This document shows, piece by piece, positions 1 through 8,800 of a DNA stretch of 64,000 nt (the first letter of the stretch is position 1; every line of letters begins with the position of its first letter). The notes beneath the pieces are model-generated. The model did no database searches. It was not told the origin of the DNA and saw nothing but the letters and a program-made list of their open reading frames with translations. The translations under genes were made by a program, and so were the position numbers. The stretch covers positions 495,501-559,500 of the forward strand of contig NZ_CP053538.1 in the NCBI RefSeq assembly GCF_013137895.1, read 5' to 3'. This DNA is from Hymenobacter taeanensis. Lineage in GTDB: Bacteria; Bacteroidota; Bacteroidia; Cytophagales; Hymenobacteraceae.

Positions 1-41
1 CGTTGCTTTTTGTTGCTGTACTCAGCCTCTGACCCGAACAT

Positions 42-407
42 ATGAACGACGAGCTCAAACAGGATTTTGATTCCGCTCTGATAAAGCATCTGTCATTCAA
101 GTCCAAGTTGCGCTCCTCGCTTTACGGCAGTAGCACAAACCAAGCGCCAATCCGTGACCCAAACGTCTGCAGCTTCGGTCAGTGGGTTAATACCCGGGTA
201 TTGAAAGAGTACGCCCACCTCCCTATTAGCCGGGAGCTCAACCGAGTACACATTCAGATGCACCAGGTTGCCAACCGTTTGCTTGATCTCTCACAACAGG
301 GCCAGCAAGACGAGGCCATTGCCGGCTTGGCAGAAGTTGATCAGATTGCTGATCATATAACTCAACTATTGCGTACGATGCAGCAACAGCTCCGCACGGG
401 GCGCTAG
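42..407 (+). CDS. Stand-alone CZB (chemoreceptor zinc-binding) domain protein
   Basis: This small soluble protein of 121 residues is essentially one CZB domain. The expected zinc ligands of the family, three His and one Cys, can be placed as H16, C43 (in the VCSFGQW motif, with the typical Trp at 48), H70 and H74. CZB domains usually sit on the C-terminus of chemoreceptors or diguanylate cyclases and sense zinc or hypochlorous acid; here there is no attached output domain. It lies 53 bp upstream of a membrane histidine kinase in the same direction, so it may modulate that kinase. The family call comes from the ligand pattern; the link with the kinase is inference from position. Confidence 0.75.
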   Translation: MNDELKQDFDSALIKHLSFKSKLRSSLYGSSTNQAPIRDPNVCSFGQWVNTRVLKEYAHLPISRELNRVHIQMHQVANRLLDLSQQGQQDEAIAGLAEVDQIADHITQLLRTMQQQLRTGR

Positions 408-460
408 GCCACCTGCCGGTGGCTTAGCGGCTTAGCCCGTGTCATCTCCCTCTGCCTCGC

Positions 461-2014
461 ATGAAGCTTCGGATTTCAACTAAACTATTTGCTGGTTTTG
501 TGGCCATTTCGGTGCTTTTCGCCGCCGTAGTGGTCATTAATTATCAGCTCTCCCGCAAAGTACTGCGCAACTCGCAGCGCGTAGAACGCTCCCAGCGCAT
601 TACCGGTGAGGCTACCACTCTGCTGCGCAATGTCATTGACATGGAATCGGGGTTCCGAGGGTACATGCTCATTGGTAATGAGGTGCTCTTGGAGTATTAC
701 TATGAAGGGGAACGAAACTTATTAGGCCGGTTTGCGGAGCTCCGCGATGAGCTCACAATTAATACCCCGCAGTACAACCGCCTACTGCGGGCGCAACAGC
801 TCTATCAGCAATGGACGGCTTTTTCCCACCTGCTGATCAGTGAAAAGCGGGAGGCGTTGCGTCGCAATCCCAACCAAATAGCGCTGGAAGAGCTAGAGCA
901 CCGCAACCTTTCATCGGGGCTGACGGGCAAAGTGCTCATGGACCAGATTAGGGTGGTGTTTACGGCTTTTGAGCAGGAGGAAAACCGCATGCGCCTGGCG
1001 CAGCGGCAAAAACTGCAGGAGAGTATTCGGGAAACCCGCGTGCTGTCGGTGAGCATTACCCTGGCTACCATTTTCCTGGGCCTGTTGTATGCGTCTTACC
1101 TGGTGCGGCAGCTCTCCCACCGTATCAGCGGCATGGTAACCCTCTCCCGCCGTATTGCCGGTGGCGACTACGCCACCACAGTCCTGGACACCGAACAGGA
1201 TGAGCTCACCGAGCTGGCCGACTCGCTCAACATCATGTCAAATACTATTGATGGTACCATCACGCAGCTGGAGCGCCGCAACCAGGAGCTGGATCAGTTT
1301 GCCTACGTAGTTTCTCATGACCTGAAAGCCCCTCTGCGGGGCATTGAAACTGCTTCCCGCTGGATTGAGGAAGACATGGGGCAAGAGCTGCCAGAGCACA
1401 TCCGGGAGTTTTTGCTGCTGATGCGCACCAGGGTGTACCGCATGGAAAACCTCATTAGTGGTATTCTGGAGCTGGCCCGCGTAGGCCGCACCAAGCAGGA
1501 CGAAGAACGCGTGAACGTGCGAGAATTGCTCCAGGAAATCCTCGACTCGCTGGCACCGCCGCCAGGCTTTACCATTGAGCTACCCAGCTACCTGCCTACT
1601 CTCGTTACCAACCGCGTGCAGTTGCAACAGGTATTCAGTAACCTCATCAGCAACGCGCTCAAGTACCATCATCATCCGGAAACCGGAATACTCCGGATTG
1701 GCTGCCGTGAAGAGCGCGGCCAGTTCCAGTTTTCGGTGCAAGACAATGGTCCCGGTATTGCCCCGGAATATCACGAGCGGATTTTTGTCATTTTCCAGAC
1801 TCTTACCGAGCGAGACACCCTGGAAAGCACAGGCGTAGGCCTGGCCATCGTGAAGAAAATTGTAGAGCGCCGGGGTGGTACCATTCGCGTAGAATCGGCT
1901 GAGGGTCAGGGGGCCACTTTCCTGTTCACCTGGCCGAAGGAGAAGCCCCGCCGCCCCGAACCACGCTCTGATGATACCGGAATACCGCTTGTAAATGCCC
2001 AAAGTCGAGTATAG
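461..2014 (+). CDS. Membrane sensor histidine kinase, CHASE3-HAMP-HisKA-HATPase
   Basis: Two membrane segments (about residues 9-29 and 193-214) flank a periplasmic helical region containing the ESGFRGYMLIG stretch typical of CHASE3. A HAMP linker follows, then a HisKA domain with SHDLKAPLRG, giving His286 as the likely phosphorylated residue. The ATPase domain shows the N box (NLISNALKYH), the G1 box (DNGPGIAP) and a GVGLAIVKK G2 box, so it looks catalytically complete. The H-box and ATPase resemble bacteriophytochrome-type kinases. The next gene, 47 bp downstream, is a single-domain response regulator and its likely partner. The CHASE3 ligand is unknown. The ATG start puts the first membrane segment right at the N-terminus. 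Confidence 0.9.
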   Translation: MKLRISTKLFAGFVAISVLFAAVVVINYQLSRKVLRNSQRVERSQRITGEATTLLRNVIDMESGFRGYMLIGNEVLLEYYYEGERNLLGRFAELRDELTINTPQYNRLLRAQQLYQQWTAFSHLLISEKREALRRNPNQIALEELEHRNLSSGLTGKVLMDQIRVVFTAFEQEENRMRLAQRQKLQESIRETRVLSVSITLATIFLGLLYASYLVRQLSHRISGMVTLSRRIAGGDYATTVLDTEQDELTELADSLNIMSNTIDGTITQLERRNQELDQFAYVVSHDLKAPLRGIETASRWIEEDMGQELPEHIREFLLLMRTRVYRMENLISGILELARVGRTKQDEERVNVRELLQEILDSLAPPPGFTIELPSYLPTLVTNRVQLQQVFSNLISNALKYHHHPETGILRIGCREERGQFQFSVQDNGPGIAPEYHERIFVIFQTLTERDTLESTGVGLAIVKKIVERRGGTIRVESAEGQGATFLFTWPKEKPRRPEPRSDDTGIPLVNAQSRV

Positions 2015-2061
2015 CACGTATACCTGCTAGATCTTCGGTTCCTGTTCTGCTTTCTACCTAT

Positions 2062-2505
2062 ATGACCAGCGACGCTTCCCAACCCAGCATTTTGCTCGTC
2101 GAAGACGATCAGATGGATATAATGAATGTGCAACGCGAGTTGCGTAAGCACAACATCAATGTGCCTTTACACGTGGCCCGCAATGGCAGAGAAGCCCTTA
2201 GCCTCCTCCGTGGAGAGGATGGTAAAGAGCAAATTCCCAGACCCAATGTGGTCATGCTTGACATCAATATGCCCCGCATGAATGGACTGGAGCTGCTTCA
2301 GATTCTGCGCTCCGACCCCGACTTCGTAGGCCTCAACGTATTTATCACTACTACTTCTGACCTGGAAACTGAACGCTTCAAGGCCCAGGAGCTAGCCGTA
2401 AGCGGATACATTATCAAGCCCCTCAGCTTTGATAAATTTGGCGAGGGTGGCACTACGGTTGATGGCTTCAGCCTTTTCCTTGATCTGCTCCGCTTAAAAG
2501 ATTAA
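2062..2505 (+). CDS. Single-domain response regulator (REC only, Rcp1-like)
   Basis: The protein is one receiver domain with no DNA-binding output. The acidic pocket is E14, D15 and D16; the phospho-acceptor is D67 in MLDINMPRMNG; the switch Thr lies in the TTTSD stretch; and the conserved Lys is K119 in IIKP. Insertions such as the charged segment around residues 51-60 are typical of Rcp1-type regulators, which pair with phytochrome-like kinases and act as shuttles or in phosphorelays. Its position just behind the CHASE3 kinase suggests a cognate pair. The final output is not visible in this window. A long inverted repeat follows the stop codon. Confidence 0.9.
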   Translation: MTSDASQPSILLVEDDQMDIMNVQRELRKHNINVPLHVARNGREALSLLRGEDGKEQIPRPNVVMLDINMPRMNGLELLQILRSDPDFVGLNVFITTTSDLETERFKAQELAVSGYIIKPLSFDKFGEGGTTVDGFSLFLDLLRLKD

Positions 2506-2560
2506 ACCTGTTTCAAGCGGTTGCACTCTTCGGATTCAGTAGCACCCAGCATAATAAGTT

Positions 2561-2627
2561 GAAGGATCTTGCCGTACCTAATGGAGTGGCCTAGCGTAGG
2601 CGCTTAGTTGGTACGGCAAGATCCTTC
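2561..2627. terminator. Long-loop 18-bp perfect inverted repeat between convergent genes
   Basis: Two perfect 18-base arms (2561-2578 and 2610-2627, beginning GAAGGATCTTGCC) enclose a 31-base loop that contains GGCCTAG. The repeat lies between the convergent response regulator and rnhB genes. There is no U-run, so termination is plausible but less certain than for the other convergent repeats here. Confidence 0.55.
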
Positions 2628-2675
2628 TTAGCATTTATGGCGTGGACCTTATCGCGCGCACCCTTCCCCGTAGAG

Positions 2676-3251
2676 TTACAGCAGCCGGAAACCCATGCGG
2701 TGATGCTCTGTCGGGCCATAATTTCGGATGGCGGCCCGGTGGCTTGGGGTTGGGTAGCCAGCGTTCTGCTCCCAACCATACTGCGGAAACTTCGCCGCCA
2801 GTTCACCCATCCGCTCATCCCGAAACGTTTTGGCCAGCACCGATGCCGCCGCAATAGAACGGTATAGGCCATCACCCCCAATAATGCAGGTGTGAGGTAA
2901 GGTAGGATGAGGACGAAAGCGGTTACCATCTACCAGCAAGTGCGTGGGCCCTACCCCCAGCTTTTCTACTGCTCTGTGCATGGCCAGATAGCTGGCCTGC
3001 GCAATATTGATGGAGGCAATTTCCTCCGGCGATGCTTCGGCTACGGCCCAGGCTACGGCTTCCTGGCAAATTTCACGGCGCACCAACTCTCGCCGGCGGG
3101 CAGTCATTTGCTTTGAGTCGTTGAGAAACTGAGGAGAGAAATCAGGGGGTAGTATTACGGCAGCGGCGAAAACAGGGCCGGCCAAACACCCCCGACCGGC
3201 TTCATCAAGCCCGGCTTCCAGGGGTTGGCCCGTGTAGGTGGCGAGTAACAT
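2676..3251 (-). CDS. rnhB: Ribonuclease HII
   Basis: RNase HII removes RNA from RNA-DNA hybrids, including single ribonucleotides. The N-terminal GLDEAGRGCLAGPV motif supplies the first two acidic catalytic residues (D16, E17). LLVDGNRF supplies a third, and the GDGLYRSIAAASVLAK segment is the family signature. I chose the ATG that gives 191 residues. An in-frame start 27 codons upstream adds sequence unlike RNase HII, and the -7 promoter box lies within a few bases of the chosen ATG, so the longer form would not be fully transcribed. The mRNA is probably leaderless. Confidence 0.93.
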   Translation of the reverse strand: MLLATYTGQPLEAGLDEAGRGCLAGPVFAAAVILPPDFSPQFLNDSKQMTARRRELVRREICQEAVAWAVAEASPEEIASINIAQASYLAMHRAVEKLGVGPTHLLVDGNRFRPHPTLPHTCIIGGDGLYRSIAAASVLAKTFRDERMGELAAKFPQYGWEQNAGYPTPSHRAAIRNYGPTEHHRMGFRLL

Positions 3252-3255
3252 ATTG

Positions 3256-3263
3256 CAAAGGTA
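3256..3263 (-). promoter_or_regulatory. -7 box TACCTTTG of rnhB (leaderless)
   Basis: The minus strand reads TACCTTTG, an exact match to the Bacteroidota -7 consensus TAnnTTTG. The box ends only four bases before the rnhB ATG, so transcription should begin at or next to the start codon. No clear -33 TTTG was found. Confidence 0.6.
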
Positions 3264-3310
3264 CGCTAGGCCACTCTGATGGCTTAGTGCAGGGTGCCCG
3301 CAATATGAAA

Positions 3311-3350
3311 AAGGCCTCCCCAACTGCTGCATGGCAATTGGAGAGGCCTT
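3311..3350 (-). terminator. Rho-independent terminator of the 81-residue gene
   Basis: Read on the minus strand, a 13-bp stem with one G-T wobble (arms 3338-3350 and 3311-3323, containing AAGGCCTC) and a 14-base loop is followed by a short T-run. It lies just downstream of the small gene at 3378-3623 and upstream of rnhB. Confidence 0.65.
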
Positions 3351-3377
3351 CTTTAGGGTGTTTCTGTGCTTAAAATA

Positions 3378-3623
3378 TTATTTGTGGCTACCGGCAGTAG
3401 AGCCTATCTCCGGGCCATCGTTGGTGCCGCGGCGGTTGCCTTGCTTGTCGCGGGGGCCTTCGTCGAGGGCATCATCTTCATCAGTGGTAACGTAAACATT
3501 AGTGGTGGGGCCTAGGCCACCCGTGTTCTGTATCAATTCAGACTCAGCCTGGGCGTGCTTCAGGTTGAAGAGAGGGTCGCCGGGCTGGTCCTGTGGAGCT
3601 TGCTTCTTTGACTGATTGGCCAT
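3378..3623 (-). CDS. Small acidic, probably disordered protein of unknown function
   Basis: This 81-residue protein is hydrophilic, with no signal peptide, membrane segment or cysteine. It is rich in Gln, Asp, Gly and Asn, and carries an acidic patch (TTDEDDALDEG) followed by a basic patch (RDKQGNRRG). I do not recognise a family. ATG start, good codon use and its own downstream terminator support a real gene. Composition suggests an intrinsically disordered cytoplasmic protein, possibly stress-related, but that is only a guess. It is divergent from the Nudix gene, with a likely small RNA lying between. Confidence 0.6.
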   Translation of the reverse strand: MANQSKKQAPQDQPGDPLFNLKHAQAESELIQNTGGLGPTTNVYVTTDEDDALDEGPRDKQGNRRGTNDGPEIGSTAGSHK

Positions 3624-3750
3624 AAATCATAGAGCATCGACCGGGATGTGAACGATCGATTTCTAACTGATACGCGCCCCGCGCAGACGAGGTTGGTTGC
3701 CGTCAGCAACAGGATTTTGGGATTACACTTCATGCTGCCCTAGACTGCAC

Positions 3751-3782
3751 AAAAAAACCGCTGCCTGTAGCAGCGGTTTTTT
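3751..3782. terminator. Strong bidirectional-looking intrinsic terminator
   Basis: A 13-bp perfect stem (3752-3764 with 3770-3782) has a five-base loop, with an A-run on one side and a T-run on the other. Since both flanking protein genes run away from it, it must end some other transcript; the best candidate is the minus-strand small RNA. Confidence 0.8.
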
Positions 3783-3889
3783 CAGTGTGTTGGCCGGCAA
3801 AATCATTCATCCACCCTACTCCTTTGCCGGTGGCAACACAACGCAGTAGAAGCCTTCCTTTCCATTAACCCTACGTGCGCCATTTATTA
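3751..3889 (-). ncRNA. Candidate structured small RNA, about 139 nt
   Basis: Between the divergent genes at 3623 and 4058 lies a complete transcription unit read leftward. It has an exact TAnnTTTG box at 3896-3903, a predicted start near 3889, a strong hairpin (arms 3823-3840 and 3785-3802, about 15 pairs with a small bulge, containing CCGGCAAA) and a classical terminator at 3751-3782. The only ORF inside is about 26 codons long and unremarkable, so a regulatory RNA is more likely than a peptide. A 6S-like or riboregulator role is possible; I could not match it to a known family. Confidence 0.5.
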
Positions 3890-3895
3890 CTGTAA

Positions 3896-3903
3896 CAAAG
3901 GTA
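3896..3903 (-). promoter_or_regulatory. -7 box TACCTTTG of the candidate small RNA
   Basis: This is an exact -7 consensus match on the minus strand. It is embedded in the 14-mer CAAAGGTATACTAC (plus strand), which recurs identically upstream of the GH3 gene at 39577. That recurrence supports it as a real promoter. Confidence 0.55.
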
Positions 3904-4019
3904 TACTACCGCTCTGCCGTACGCCTTTGAAACTTGACAAACGGCTCTACTTTGCCGGCCAATAGCGCTCCTCGCCCGACAGATGGCAGATCGGTGCCGC
4001 TAAAGCCGCGAATGGGCAG

Positions 4020-4027
4020 TACCTTTG
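4020..4027 (+). promoter_or_regulatory. -7 box TACCTTTG of the Nudix gene
   Basis: This exact TAnnTTTG match lies 30 bases before the Nudix ATG, predicting a 5' leader of about 20-25 bases. No convincing -33 element was seen. Confidence 0.55.
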
Positions 4028-4057
4028 CCTTAACTAACCTCCAGCTGATTCTTTCTT

Positions 4058-4630
4058 ATGTCCAATAACAGCCTTTCCACTCTCGACGAAACTCACAATC
4101 CCTGGCAGACCCACAGCAGCGAGGTGAAATATGAGAACCCTTGGATCAAAGTCAGAGAAGATCAAATTACCAACCCCGCTGGTAACCCGGGGCTGTATGG
4201 GGTAGTGTCCATGAAAAACAAAGCCTTAGGTATTGTTCCGGTAGATGAAGAGGGCAACACTTGGCTGGTAGGCCAGTATCGGTATGCCCTCAACGAATAC
4301 AGTTGGGAAATACCCATGGGAGGCGGGCCAGTAGAGCTTGACATCTTGGAATCAGCCCAACGCGAACTGCGTGAAGAAACCGGCATTACGGCCCGGCGCT
4401 GGACCAACATTGCCCGTTTGCACACTTCTAACTCCGTCACGGATGAGGAAGGCTTTGTGTTTCTGGCCCAAGACCTGGAGTTTGGTGCTGAGGAGCCCGA
4501 AGACACTGAAGACCTGCATGTATGGAAGCTCCCGCTGGCTGAGGCCATTGAAATGGTCATGAACAACCGCATTACCGATGCCATTAGCGTGGCTGGCCTG
4601 CTGAAAGCGGCTCATATTCTGGCTAAATAG
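4058..4630 (+). CDS. Nudix hydrolase, ADP-ribose pyrophosphatase-like
   Basis: The 190-residue protein has a Nudix box with a Gly-rich lead (MGGGPVEL) and the RELREETGI metal-binding core. It is preceded by an N-terminal beta-rich region (EVKYENPWIKVREDQI) typical of ADP-ribose or nucleoside-diphosphate-sugar pyrophosphatases. Such enzymes cleave X-diphosphate linkages using Mg2+ and clear toxic or signalling nucleotides. The exact substrate cannot be read from sequence. It is transcribed from its own promoter, and plsC follows 78 bp downstream with a separate promoter, so the two are probably not a tight operon. Confidence 0.88.
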   Translation: MSNNSLSTLDETHNPWQTHSSEVKYENPWIKVREDQITNPAGNPGLYGVVSMKNKALGIVPVDEEGNTWLVGQYRYALNEYSWEIPMGGGPVELDILESAQRELREETGITARRWTNIARLHTSNSVTDEEGFVFLAQDLEFGAEEPEDTEDLHVWKLPLAEAIEMVMNNRITDAISVAGLLKAAHILAK

Positions 4631-4695
4631 TGTAAGCTAACGTAGCCACTTCCCGTGGTTTGGCGTTGGCTACATCGTTAGTCGCTTATCCCATT

Positions 4696-4703
4696 TACCT
4701 TTG
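4696..4703 (+). promoter_or_regulatory. -7 box TACCTTTG of plsC (leaderless)
   Basis: This exact -7 match is followed by GC and ends five bases before the plsC ATG, so the predicted transcript starts at the start codon. Together with rnhB this makes two leaderless promoters within 1.5 kb. Confidence 0.6.
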
Positions 4704-4708
4704 CAGGT

Positions 4709-5530
4709 ATGCGTCGCTTGATACGTTACATAGGTCACCGACTTTATACCACGTGGGCAACCCTGTGGTTCGTACTGCCTTTCGTGCTGACTTATCCGTT
4801 GCAATGGTTGATGAGCCGCCAGAAATGGCACCGGCAACTTCACACCTTAAATCGGGGCTGGAGCATCTTTTCTATTGCTATGTGGGGGGTACCGGTTACC
4901 ATCATCAAGAAAAAGCCCCTACCACCTGGCCAAACCTGCGTGTACGTAGCCAACCACGGCTCCTACATTGATATTCTGCTGCTGTTTAAGGCCATTCCGG
5001 GCTTTCTAAACATGGTAGGCAAAAGTGACTTGGCAGAAGTGCCTGTATGGGGACCTATTTTTGGTAGCACTTATATCACAGTCAACCGGAACAGTGCTGT
5101 CAGCCGGGGGCGCTCTATGGTTGAGGCGCGGCGCAGCCTGGAAGCGGGCCGCTCAGTTGTCATCTTCCCAGAAGGCACCATTTCGCCTAAGCCCGGTGAA
5201 GAAATGGTGCCCTTCAAGGAGGGTGCCTTCCAGTTGGCTATTGCTGCGGGAGTGCCAATTGTGCCTATATCTATGCCACTGAACCATAAGTTTATGCCCA
5301 GTATTAAAGGCTCACTGCGGGTACGCTATTCTCCCTTGCGCCTGGTTATGCATGAACCAATTTCTACCACTGGCCTTACCTTAGCAGATGCCACGGAACT
5401 AAAGGACCGGGCGTATGACATTATCGCCAGTGAATTTCTGCCGGAAGCGGCCGGAATTCCAGAGCCTAGTACGTGGCACAAGCCTCAACCACAGCCCCAT
5501 AATCAGGAGATGGCGCTACCTAATTCTTAA
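4709..5530 (+). CDS. plsC: 1-acyl-sn-glycerol-3-phosphate acyltransferase
   Basis: PlsC adds the second acyl chain to lysophosphatidic acid to make phosphatidic acid at the inner membrane. The catalytic HX4D motif is NHGSYID (around residue 76) and the substrate motif is FPEGTISPKP. An N-terminal hydrophobic segment (about residues 15-32) anchors it. The length of 273 residues fits the family, with a short polar C-terminal tail rich in Gln and Pro. It starts the plus-strand run plsC-gatC-membrane protein-ABC ATPase, with gatC beginning 23 bp after its stop. Confidence 0.92.
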   Translation: MRRLIRYIGHRLYTTWATLWFVLPFVLTYPLQWLMSRQKWHRQLHTLNRGWSIFSIAMWGVPVTIIKKKPLPPGQTCVYVANHGSYIDILLLFKAIPGFLNMVGKSDLAEVPVWGPIFGSTYITVNRNSAVSRGRSMVEARRSLEAGRSVVIFPEGTISPKPGEEMVPFKEGAFQLAIAAGVPIVPISMPLNHKFMPSIKGSLRVRYSPLRLVMHEPISTTGLTLADATELKDRAYDIIASEFLPEAAGIPEPSTWHKPQPQPHNQEMALPNS

Positions 5531-5553
5531 GCTTACTTCTTACTCACATCACT

Positions 5554-5841
5554 TTGAGCACCGACCTAGCCACCCTGCGCCAACTGGCCCACTTGGCCCG
5601 CCTAGAATTTGATGAAAATAAAGAGCAGCAAATGCTCGGCGACCTAAACAAAATTCTGGATTGGGTAGATCAGCTGCGCCAACTAGATACCTCCAACGTA
5701 GAGCCGTTGGTTCACCTCTCGCACGAGATAAACGTGCTTCGCCCCGATGAAGCCCAGAACACCGTGAGCCATCAGGAGGGCTTGCGCAACGCTCCGCGTA
5801 AGGATTCTGATTATTTCCGCGTTCCGAAAGTTTTAGAATAA
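5554..5841 (+). CDS. gatC: Asp-tRNA(Asn)/Glu-tRNA(Gln) amidotransferase subunit C
   Basis: GatC stabilises the GatA subunit of the GatCAB complex, which amidates mischarged Glu-tRNA(Gln) and Asp-tRNA(Asn). The protein matches the family over its full 95 residues: LRQLAHLARLEF at the start, LNKILDWVDQL in the helical middle, and the C-terminal RKDSDYFRVPKVLE. The start codon is TTG; no ATG or GTG lies in a suitable place and the homologous N-terminus begins here. gatA and gatB are not in the window, so the complex is encoded at scattered loci. The next gene begins three bases after its stop. Confidence 0.93.
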   Translation: MSTDLATLRQLAHLARLEFDENKEQQMLGDLNKILDWVDQLRQLDTSNVEPLVHLSHEINVLRPDEAQNTVSHQEGLRNAPRKDSDYFRVPKVLE

Positions 5842-5844
5842 CGG

Positions 5845-8800
5845 TTGCTACTTCCTTCCGCTTCCTCCCCTGGCCGCTGGCGTGGGCCGCTGCTGCTGCT
5901 GGCTATTCTTACGGTGCTGGCCCTCGGGCTCAGTGGCTGGTACGCCGCCACCGGCAACGATACGGTGTTGCCACTACGCCCTGTAGCCCAACTCACTCCG
6001 GTTCCTACCACGGTAGCCTCGGTTCGTATAGGCCTAGCTGAGTTGCCGGTACAGGCAAATGGCTACCTGCTCACGCAGACCTACAGCGTAGATGGCCCGT
6101 ATGTGCAGCCAACTGCTGCGTTGCTACTCGTAGGCCTGCTAGGTGCTGCCTTGGCGTACTTTCTGGCTACCGTCAGCTTCTTGGCGCGTCCTGCCTTTGT
6201 GGTTGGCATGGGCTTGGTGATTTTCCTGCTGATGTCATTGAACGCCGACCTATTGGGCGTTTTCAATGCGCGGGAGCAGTATTTCCTGATTTTAAGCCTC
6301 GTGCTGCTGGGCGGCACCTCGTTTGCCTTCCATGCCTTTTGGCCTGCCGTAGGCTTCACGCGAAGACTGCTGCTACTCGGGGCCCTGGTAACCTTTTTGG
6401 GTGCGCTGCTCTTTCTGCGTAGCCAATATACTCCCGACGTTACGGCGCTCCATCTCACGGCCTTTTTTACGGCTGCCGGAGCCGTAATCTTTGCCCTAGT
6501 GGTTGTGTGGGTGGCCTACGAGAACATTCATGGTCTGCTATGGCTCAACACGCAGGCAGAAACTCCCAGTGGCCGGTTTGGGCTGCTCCCATTTCTGCTA
6601 ACCAGCCTCCTGTATTTAGGCACGCTGCTGCTTTATTACTGGAATGAAGGAAACCTGCTCATCTTGCCTGGCTGGCACTTCGATCCGTTGGTGCTGCTGG
6701 TGCCGGCAGTGGTAATTGGCTGGCTAAGTTTGCAGCAGCGCAGCGCTACTTATGGTTCCTGGGTGCCGTTTGGCCTCGGCGCCAACTACCTGTACTTGGT
6801 GTTCGTTCTCCTGGCAGCTACTGCCCTGGGCTATGCCTTTGCCACTGCCAACGACCCCTTCCTTTTCGCCGCCCGCGACTTTACCGCCGTAGCCTTACTA
6901 TCACTCGGCACCGCTTTCCTGCTGTATGTGCTGGTGAACTTTGGGCCTCTACTCCGGAAAAGGATGGCCGTGCACCGCGTGGTGTATGCGCCTCGGCGCT
7001 TCCCGTTCTTTGCCATGTATCTGCTAGGCCTAGCAGCCCTCGGAGCCGTGGAGCTGCGCAATAATTTTTACCTGATTGATCAGGTAAAAGCTGCCTATTA
7101 TAACAACCTCGGCGACCTTACCCGCTTGCAGAGTGAACTGGCCCCTGGTACCGATGCGCTGGCTTTGCTGGCTGAACGCTACTATGCCGAGAGCGATGAG
7201 CTTGATCAGCACAATCACAAAGCCAGCCTGGGCCGGGCAGCGTTGTACCACTTCCGCCTGCAGCGCCAAAACGAGATTAATATTCTACGACGCGCCCTTA
7301 GCCGCCGGCCATCCGAGAAGATTTCCCTGCGCCTGGCAGCCCTTTATAATGAGCCCGCTGATTTCTTTGACCGCTTGGAGATACTGCGAGCCGGGCTGAA
7401 AAGCACGCCCCGGAGCGCCCCACTTGCCAGCGACCTGGCCCAGCTGTTTACGCGCTCCTCTCTTTCTGACTCTGTAGCCTATTACCAGACGCGCGCTGAG
7501 GCTCTGGCCCCCAATAATCCTGTTCTGCGGTCTAACCGACTGGCCTACCTTATTCAGCAACAGCAGTGGCCCGCCGCCCAACAGCTTGCCACCGAGTCGG
7601 CAGATGCCTCTAGCCCGGCTTTACAAAGCAATCGGCTCCTTCTGGGCCAACTGACCAATCAGCGTCCGGAAAACGTCCCGGCCCCACAGTCACTAGCGGA
7701 GCCCCTAAGCCCCGCTAGCTTTGCGCACCTCTACCATTACGCGCTAGGCCAGGCTACCCAGCGAGATACAGCTCTGCTCCCTACCTTCACCCAACTGGCC
7801 GCTCAGCCAGAAAACGCCCCCTACGCTGATCAGCTTACATTCCTGCGGGCTCTCACACAGCAATACGGTGGCCAGTCGGTAGCGGCGCAAGCTACATTGC
7901 GCCCCTTGGCTTCGGGTACCGGACCGGCCGCGGCCTATTACCAGCTCGTACAGGGCTTATGGTTATTGGATCAGCGCCTGTATGCGGCGGCGGCTCCGCG
8001 GTTAGCCGAGGCTGTGCAAAACGGAACCTTAGCCGCTGGGCTACCTCACGCTTATGCGCTGGCCCTGAGCGGGCAGCTCGACTCTGCTCGTCGGGTGGCT
8101 ACTTATTTACTCAAACAGCCTCAGGTACCTTTTTCAGCCCTGACCCAGGAGGTCTTTACTATAGCCCAACCTGATTTCGGCACTGAGTATACGCAAGCCT
8201 CTGACTCGTTGAAGGCTCAGTACTTAGTGCTGCGAGGCGATGAGTTTCCGGCTGGTGCTGATCTGCTTGCCCCGGCTATTGCTCTGCAACAGCCGGCTCC
8301 TCGGCAAGCGGCCCTTTTGGCTCAGCTCCCCCGTGCCTTCCGTGCCGGGCAGCTTGCTTCGGCCCGGCAGGTACTGCAGCGCTATGCGCCGGCAGTTACC
8401 ACGCGCTCTGCTGAGGCCTCTGCCTGGAATGTGCAGCGCGGCGAGCTACTGGTCCGGACCAAGCAGTGGTCTGCTTTGGAGCAGCTAACCAAACAGGCCT
8501 ACCTGCAGGGCCCCGACCAGGCTTGGCGGCGTTATTTCCAGGCGGTACTCGCCGAAGCGAATAAGCAGCCTCAGCAAGCGGCCAAGCTATATGCGCAACT
8601 GGTAGTGGAAACCCCTTTTGTTGAAAGCGGTATCTTGGCAGCGGCTCAGTTTTACATGCAGCGCAAGGAATACACCACGGCTTACAACACCTTGCTGAAA
8701 GGTATTGACTATAACCCTGAGTCGGCGGAATTGCTGAAAGCTTACGTGCTGGCGGCCATTCCGGTGGGCCTTAATGAATATGCTGCAACCCCGCTGGAGC

